NCBI RefSeq assembly: GCF_018129065.1
Contig: NZ_JAAEDM010000003.1
Span: 86,678 to 150,677 of the forward strand
Length of the DNA: 64,000 nt
Reading direction: 5' to 3'
DNA from: Neoroseomonas soli
Lineage (GTDB): Bacteria > Pseudomonadota > Alphaproteobacteria > Acetobacterales > Acetobacteraceae
Shown one piece after another: positions 60,058 to 64,000 of this stretch. Every line of letters begins with the position of its first letter. Position 1 is the first letter of the stretch. Position numbers and translations under genes: made by a program. The notes under the pieces were generated by a model. That model made no database searches. It had not been told where the DNA came from and saw only the letters and a list, made by a program, of their open reading frames with translations.

Positions 60058-60199
60058 GCGGACGTGTCCCCGGGTATCGGAGTTCCCAGTTGAATTGCAG
60101 CGGCAGGCGGCTGTGGAACTCGCTACCGCGCCGGCGCTGACGCGCATGATGGACGCGATGGCAGCAGATCGGGCGTTCAATCGCTTGATCTGTCGCTGA
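59993..60199 (+). CDS. Outer-membrane spanin (Rz1-like lipoprotein)
   Basis: The protein has 68 residues. The ATG at 59993 lies inside the Rz-like gene in another frame and follows GAGGAGAGCGG. A lipobox (MVLLSGCGG) gives a lipoprotein of about 50 residues after processing. The overlap of i- and o-spanin genes is the classical Rz/Rz1 arrangement. The C-terminal half is helical rather than Pro-rich. Confidence 0.72.
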   Translation: MRQLVRLSAMVLLSGCGGEISERTCPRVSEFPVELQRQAAVELATAPALTRMMDAMAADRAFNRLICR

Positions 60200-60200
60200 C

Positions 60201-60278
60201 CATCATCGCGTCGACCGTGCCCAGCGCTCCAGGCTAAAGACGCCGAGCGACAGCAGGCACGGTCGATCGCTGATGATG
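60201..60278. terminator. Imperfect inverted repeat after the lysis genes
   Basis: The arms 60201-60221 and 60256-60278 pair almost fully (CATCATC and TCGACCGTGCC segments), with two extra bases in the right arm. It starts just after the spanin stop. It would end the late operon. No T-run is seen. Confidence 0.45.
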
Positions 60279-60324
60279 CGGCCTGCCCTATGTCGGCCGG
60301 CCTGATGGGCACCAGCGGGTTCGC

Positions 60325-60486
60325 CGCCATCCCCACCACCGCCCTCGATCCGCCCCGCCGTGCGGCGTCTCCGGCGGTCCCCGCGCTTTTGGGTCCGGGT
60401 CCCCGTCATCGCAGACGATAGGCGATGCGCGTCCCGTTGGTCACGCCGCACGGCGGGGCGGATCGAGGGCGGTGGTGGGGATGGCG
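60325..60486. repeat. Perfect 44-bp inverted repeat around a 74-bp centre
   Basis: Bases 60325-60368 are the exact reverse complement of 60443-60486. The two arms are identical over 44 bp with no mismatch, which is unusual and points to recent origin or selection. The central 74 bp is not palindromic as a whole. Both arms encode GRIEGGGGDG when read outward on opposite strands. Confidence 0.85.
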
Positions 60487-61007
60487 CGACGGCCAATGTC
60501 GACGTCACGGTGCCTGGGGCACGGCGCGGCGACTTCACCGATGCCTCGCTCGAAACCAGCAGTATCGCCTTCGTGCTGGCCTGCCATGTGTGGAGCAACA
60601 ACAGCGTCCGGGTCACGGCGCGGAACGTCAGAGCCTCGACGATGGACCTCACCGCGGCGCCGCTGTCGGTGCAGGTCGTGAAGCGGCGGGTGTTCGCGTC
60701 GGCCGCCGGCGATGAGCTCGCCTGCGCTTTCGCGCGACTGCTGGTGTGGAAGAACCCGGTGGCGTTGCCAGCGGTCGACCCATCTGCGGCGCAGCAGGCC
60801 TATGCGCATTACGACCGCAACTGGCGGCCGGTTCGGAAGCGCCCCCAGGACTGGCCGGCGTCGTGGGCGATGGCGATTGAGGTGCTGGCGATGCGCGGTT
60901 TCGTACAGCCATCTTTGATCGTAGCGCCGCCTGTGACGGATCTCGAAGCCCGCTTGGCGCGTCTGGAGCGGAAGATCGCGGCGCTGCAGGCGGAGCTGAC
61001 CGGGTAG
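60360..61007 (+). CDS. Phage protein with uncertain start, emerging from the inverted repeat
   Basis: The frame (215 residues if started at GTG 60360) runs through the right arm of the inverted repeat. The part DGATANVDVTVPGARRGDFTDASLETSSIAFVLACHVWSNNSVRVTARNV is beta-rich and resembles small domains seen near phage tail fibres. The C-terminal part (DWPASWAMAIEVLAMRGF... LEARLARLERKIAALQAEL) ends in a coiled coil. The first 40 codons are basic and look non-coding, so the N-terminus was probably replaced by rearrangement. Confidence 0.55.
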   Translation: MRRLRRSPRFWVRVPVIADDRRCASRWSRRTAGRIEGGGGDGATANVDVTVPGARRGDFTDASLETSSIAFVLACHVWSNNSVRVTARNVRASTMDLTAAPLSVQVVKRRVFASAAGDELACAFARLLVWKNPVALPAVDPSAAQQAYAHYDRNWRPVRKRPQDWPASWAMAIEVLAMRGFVQPSLIVAPPVTDLEARLARLERKIAALQAELTG

Positions 61008-61109
61008 CGTCGCGGGCGGACGCTGCGGCGACTGGAAGGGCGATGAAGAAATACACGCTTAGGTTGATTGACCGTTTGGGTTTGAAACACTCAACATCGA
61101 AGACAGTAG

Positions 61110-61124
61110 TTCATGAGTCATGAA
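61110..61124. promoter_or_regulatory. Perfect 15-bp palindrome upstream of the RTX gene
   Basis: TTCATGA-G-TCATGAA lies in the A+T-rich gap 61008-61234, about 110 bp before the RTX start. A small hairpin (TAGGCT at 61152-61157 with AGCCTA at 61172-61177) follows. A regulator binding site is likely; the regulator is unknown. The gap may also contain the right prophage end. Confidence 0.5.
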
Positions 61125-61234
61125 TCGTAGCCGTTTGCTTGGCGCGATGGGTAGGCTGCGTAGCGTCAGCAAGCCTAACGCAGGGCGGCGGAGCTGGAAT
61201 CGTCGCGAATCGCAACAGCATCCAGGGAAAAAAC

Positions 61235-64000
61235 ATGAGCGGTGCTGGCATTCTTACTGCGAGTGGCTTCAGAATTGGAGCAACCGCAGATGAAGTGGTT
61301 GATATCGCGCGATCGGCGTTAGGCGACGCCTGGGCTGTCGACGGCTGTGCCGCCTTCGTGTGGGGAGTCACCAACCTCGTCGGCCTGCCCTTCTTCGACG
61401 TTCGCGACATGACGTTCGGCGGAGATCCATTCACCCCGAAGGACGACTTCTATGTCGTTCCCCATTCGCCGGGCCTCTTTAGCGGAACCGACAATGTGGG
61501 CGGTGACGGATGGCTGGCCGTCTCGTCGGCACCGAATGTGACGAGCCTCCTTTCGGTCCTCCAGCCGGGGGACGTCGTGCGCGTCTACGCGGCGGGGAAT
61601 ACCGGTGAGGATACGGAGTTCGCCGGGGGCTACGGTGCGCATTCGTTCATTGTCACGTCGGTCACTGCGACTGATGTCACGGTGGTGGACAATTGGTCGA
61701 ACGGCCAGATTACCGAGCACTCCTGGCAGAATATCGTCGATGCCTTCGCTCCGGCAGGTTCGTTCGGCAGCGTGTTCGTCTCACGGATTGACGATGATTA
61801 CGTCGCCGCGAACATGCCGGCTACGCTGCGTGGATTTGGCGATGGAGATTGGAGCGGCATCGCCCCGTCGTCCTCGACCGAGCCTTCTCCAATCATTGGC
61901 GCCGGGACTATCCGATTCGAAGCCCTCGGCATTCAAACGCTGCCAGGCTTCACCTTCAGCGACACTTTCCTCGAACACGACGGCACGTGGAACGAGAGCT
62001 TCGATCTCGGCGGTGATTGGGCTGGCTTCGATTTCGACCTTTTTGGCGCCTACAATGGTGCATTCTTTTACGAGGTGGCCTTCGGCGGCGGGGCGACGGA
62101 CATCGCTTACGAGATCCAGGTTGCTCCGTCGATCTCCTCCCTTGTCACCGCTGGCGGCTCCATAACGATCGACACGAGTGACTGGCGCATCGCTGACAGC
62201 GTCATGTCGGTAACCGGCCCGGCCAGCGGTGACATCGATCTCGGCTACGAGTTCAGCTACACGCTCGGCGCGACTAATATGTCCGGCACGTTGGGGAGTC
62301 TCGACTTTACAATCGATGACCTTGGCTTGGACTCCGGAGGAACGCAGCGCCGCGATCTCATAAACGACGGTTTTGGCGGATCCATCGGTGGATACCTGAG
62401 CTACGGCGTGTCGACTTGGGAAAGCTTTCAGGGTCTCGGAAGAGCGTCGACTTCGCAGGATCTCGACATGTCCGCTGTCGCGGACGCCGACCCGTTCCTG
62501 ACACTGACAGGGGATATCGACAAAGCACTCGGAACTCTTTTCCCGTCACTGAAGCCATTGTCAGGGCTGAAACTATCGGCGCTCGGTGGCGCGGCCGAGC
62601 TTTCGATCGGGCTGATTGATCTTGCCGCGGAGTTTGGCCTCGGGCTGCGCCAGCGGGTCCGCTTCGATGCTGGTGATATTGGCGTCACCATCGTCAGCAG
62701 CACTGGGCAGACGGTTAACGGTATCCTGGGTGACCAGTTCGCTTTCGCCGCGCCCGCGAGCGGGATCGGCGACATCACCTTTGACATATCCTACTCGCTG
62801 TCGGGAACACTCGAGGTCGCTTACGACCTGGTCGTTGATGGAGCACTGAGTTACGCGCTGGGGGCGGCCTCCGCGTCGATCGGTGGCATTATCGACGTAG
62901 GCGTGCCGCCATTCCTGAGCGGCGATCTCATCTCTGGTGATCTCTTCGCATTCCAGATCGCCACGATGTCAATACCGGTGACAAACTTCGCCGTGGCGGA
63001 AGGCCAACTCAGCAGCCGGTATGATCAGAACTTTGTTGTAGGGGACCCAACGACGGCAACGCCACAGCCGACTTCTCCGGCGACGTCCGAGCTGATTGTT
63101 GGGGACGCAACGATGGGCGTCCTCAATGGCACCACAGGCAATGATAGTATCGTTGGCACTGTTCGCAGTGTCGAAGTTAACGGTCTAAGCGGTGACGATA
63201 TCATCATCACCGGTAGTGGGTTTGACACGATCTACGGCGGCGGTGGCAACGACGTCATCGATGTGGGTTCTGGACTGAATGCGGGCTACACCGGGGCGGG
63301 CGACTCGGCCTTTGGCGGTGCGGGTGACGATTGGATCAAGATCACCAGTCCAGGCAGCGCGACATATCCAAATTGGCAGTATGCCTTTGTCGATGGAGGC
63401 GAGGGTTTCGATCGTCTCAGCCTGTCTTTGAGCAACGATCTCGACCCCGGCAGGGTGCGCCTAGGTGGCTACGCAGGTGGGTCGGTCGGCCGTGAGGTGA
63501 AAGCCTCCTCCTCGTTTGAGGATATCAGGGCCTTTGCGGAATACGCCGGTCCCGAGAAGTATCTGATCACTTGGTCGCCGGACGCTGTGAATGACGGCTG
63601 GTACGGCGCCGTGCGCGTCACGGGCATCGAGGAATTCCATCTGACCGGCAGCGACCAGAACAATGATCTTCTGGTTTTGGCTGGCAATGGCGGGGCGGCG
63701 CTCGGGCGGGGCGGCGAACAGGACGCGCTGTATGCTGATTGGCGAGCCCAGACGACGGGCATCACATGGAACCTGCGGGTCAACAATGAGGATACCAAGC
63801 GTCTCGCCAACGGGGTGACGGTACAGGGCATTGAGCGGGTGCTCCTGCAACTGGGCTCGGGCGATGATGTCATCACGTCGGGCAATCTGAACGACGTGAT
63901 CTACGGCGGCGGTGGCAACGACGTCATCGATGTGGGTTCTGGACTGAATGCGGGCTACACCGGGGCGGGCGACTCGGCCTTTGGCGGTGCGGGTGACGAT
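61235..64000 (+). CDS. Large RTX protein with CHAP/NlpC-like N-terminus (3' end outside window)
   Basis: At least 922 residues are encoded, open to the window edge. ATG at 61235 follows CAGGGA. The N-terminal 160 residues (DEVVDIARSALGDAWAVDGCAAFVWGV, LQPGDVVRVYAAG, GGYGAHSFIVTSV, VVDNWSNG) match a papain-like amidase with Cys38, His136 and Asp152/Asn153. A long beta-rich middle follows. From about residue 640 come RTX-type blocks (GLSGDDIIITGSGFDTIYGGGGNDVIDVGSG), and again near the edge. No signal peptide is seen; type I secretion and calcium folding are expected. It may be a wall-active or adhesive protein. Confidence 0.82.
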   Translation, partial: MSGAGILTASGFRIGATADEVVDIARSALGDAWAVDGCAAFVWGVTNLVGLPFFDVRDMTFGGDPFTPKDDFYVVPHSPGLFSGTDNVGGDGWLAVSSAPNVTSLLSVLQPGDVVRVYAAGNTGEDTEFAGGYGAHSFIVTSVTATDVTVVDNWSNGQITEHSWQNIVDAFAPAGSFGSVFVSRIDDDYVAANMPATLRGFGDGDWSGIAPSSSTEPSPIIGAGTIRFEALGIQTLPGFTFSDTFLEHDGTWNESFDLGGDWAGFDFDLFGAYNGAFFYEVAFGGGATDIAYEIQVAPSISSLVTAGGSITIDTSDWRIADSVMSVTGPASGDIDLGYEFSYTLGATNMSGTLGSLDFTIDDLGLDSGGTQRRDLINDGFGGSIGGYLSYGVSTWESFQGLGRASTSQDLDMSAVADADPFLTLTGDIDKALGTLFPSLKPLSGLKLSALGGAAELSIGLIDLAAEFGLGLRQRVRFDAGDIGVTIVSSTGQTVNGILGDQFAFAAPASGIGDITFDISYSLSGTLEVAYDLVVDGALSYALGAASASIGGIIDVGVPPFLSGDLISGDLFAFQIATMSIPVTNFAVAEGQLSSRYDQNFVVGDPTTATPQPTSPATSELIVGDATMGVLNGTTGNDSIVGTVRSVEVNGLSGDDIIITGSGFDTIYGGGGNDVIDVGSGLNAGYTGAGDSAFGGAGDDWIKITSPGSATYPNWQYAFVDGGEGFDRLSLSLSNDLDPGRVRLGGYAGGSVGREVKASSSFEDIRAFAEYAGPEKYLITWSPDAVNDGWYGAVRVTGIEEFHLTGSDQNNDLLVLAGNGGAALGRGGEQDALYADWRAQTTGITWNLRVNNEDTKRLANGVTVQGIERVLLQLGSGDDVITSGNLNDVIYGGGGNDVIDVGSGLNAGYTGAGDSAFGGAGDD
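63230..63331 (+). repeat. First copy of a 102-bp direct repeat in the RTX gene
   Basis: Bases 63230-63331 are identical to 63899-64000 at the window end. The repeat encodes IYGGGGNDVIDVGSGLNAG and onward to FGGAGDD, an RTX unit. Identity at the DNA level means recent duplication or ongoing gene conversion. Confidence 0.85.
63899..64000 (+). repeat. Second copy of the 102-bp direct repeat in the RTX gene
   Basis: It is identical to 63230-63331 and may continue beyond the window. The spacing of 669 bp equals 223 codons, so a long repeat unit with a variable middle is likely. Confidence 0.85.

Larger units (their letters stand above)
13803..61007. mobile_element. Nearly complete siphovirus-type prophage with RcGTA-like tail tip
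   Basis: All phage modules are present in order: recombinase cassette, repressor/Cro switch, early and replication genes, methyltransferases, terminase, HK97 head genes, connectors, tail genes with tape measure, receptor-binding proteins, endolysin and spanins. No essential structural gene seems broken, so the element could be inducible. The borders given are those of the outermost phage-like genes; attL and attR were not found. The total of about 47 kb suits an HK97-type siphophage. Minus-strand cargo genes interrupt the structural operon at four places. Confidence 0.85.

Noticed and set aside
60203..60652. Minus-strand frame across the inverted repeat
   Set aside because: Composition is low-complexity and the GRIEGGGGDG stretch is only the mirror of the plus-strand arm; no ribosome-binding site.
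4332..61007. tRNA-Arg as the attachment site of the prophage
   Set aside because: No second copy of the tRNA 3' end was found near 61 kb, and a serine recombinase rarely uses tRNA genes; the island lies between the two.
57604..61007. Diversity-generating retroelement at the tail fibre genes
   Set aside because: No reverse transcriptase gene and no template/variable repeat pair was seen; the only repeat is inverted.

Overview
The window reads as a very G+C-rich alphaproteobacterial chromosome. An Acetobacteraceae/Rhodospirillales origin is likely: a Bug/TctC-type solute receptor, a DUF2924-recombinase cassette and RcGTA-like tail genes all fit. This taxonomic call is inference from gene content and codon use.

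Layout. (1) 1-4.4 kb is ordinary chromosome: the end of a TctC-like receptor, endonuclease V, a zinc/manganese ABC-transporter binding protein with a Zur-like operator, a zinc-ribbon protein, proline iminopeptidase and tRNA-Arg(CCT). (2) 4.8-13.1 kb, directly downstream of the tRNA, is a five-gene minus-strand defence island: a MmeI-like DNA methyltransferase whose own nuclease motif seems lost, a 137-aa PD-(D/E)xK-like protein, an SF2 helicase, a T5orf172 GIY-YIG nuclease and a fused GmrSD (DUF262-DUF1524) type IV enzyme. (3) About 13.8-61.0 kb is a nearly complete siphovirus-type prophage. Its order is recombinase cassette, L,D-transpeptidase lipoprotein, CI-like repressor with divergent Cro-like gene, early genes, primase-helicase, iteron-like repeats, two ParB-methyltransferases, terminase, HK97 portal/protease/capsid, connectors, tail tube, tail chaperone with a -1 frameshift, tape measure, four RcGTA-like tail-tip genes, and a lysozyme/spanin lysis cassette. 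(4) From 61.2 kb to the window end is a large RTX protein with a CHAP/NlpC-like N-terminus, cut off by the window.

How it works together. The early genes form tightly overlapping plus-strand chains (mostly ATGA junctions) from the divergent repressor/Cro region. The repressor operators share a TGTAGCGCT core with a site in front of the recombinase operon, suggesting joint control of lysogeny and excision. The plus-strand structural operon is interrupted at gene boundaries by minus-strand cargo: AIPR, a two-gene unknown cassette, a GIY-YIG protein and an HNH-like protein. The two-gene cassette is flanked by a duplicated 3' end of the connector gene. This pattern of reverse-strand nuclease or defence cargo inside a structural operon, together with the island at the tRNA, is the most notable aspect of the window.

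Limits: all assignments come from reading motifs and gene order by eye; no database search was possible. Prophage attachment sites were not identified.
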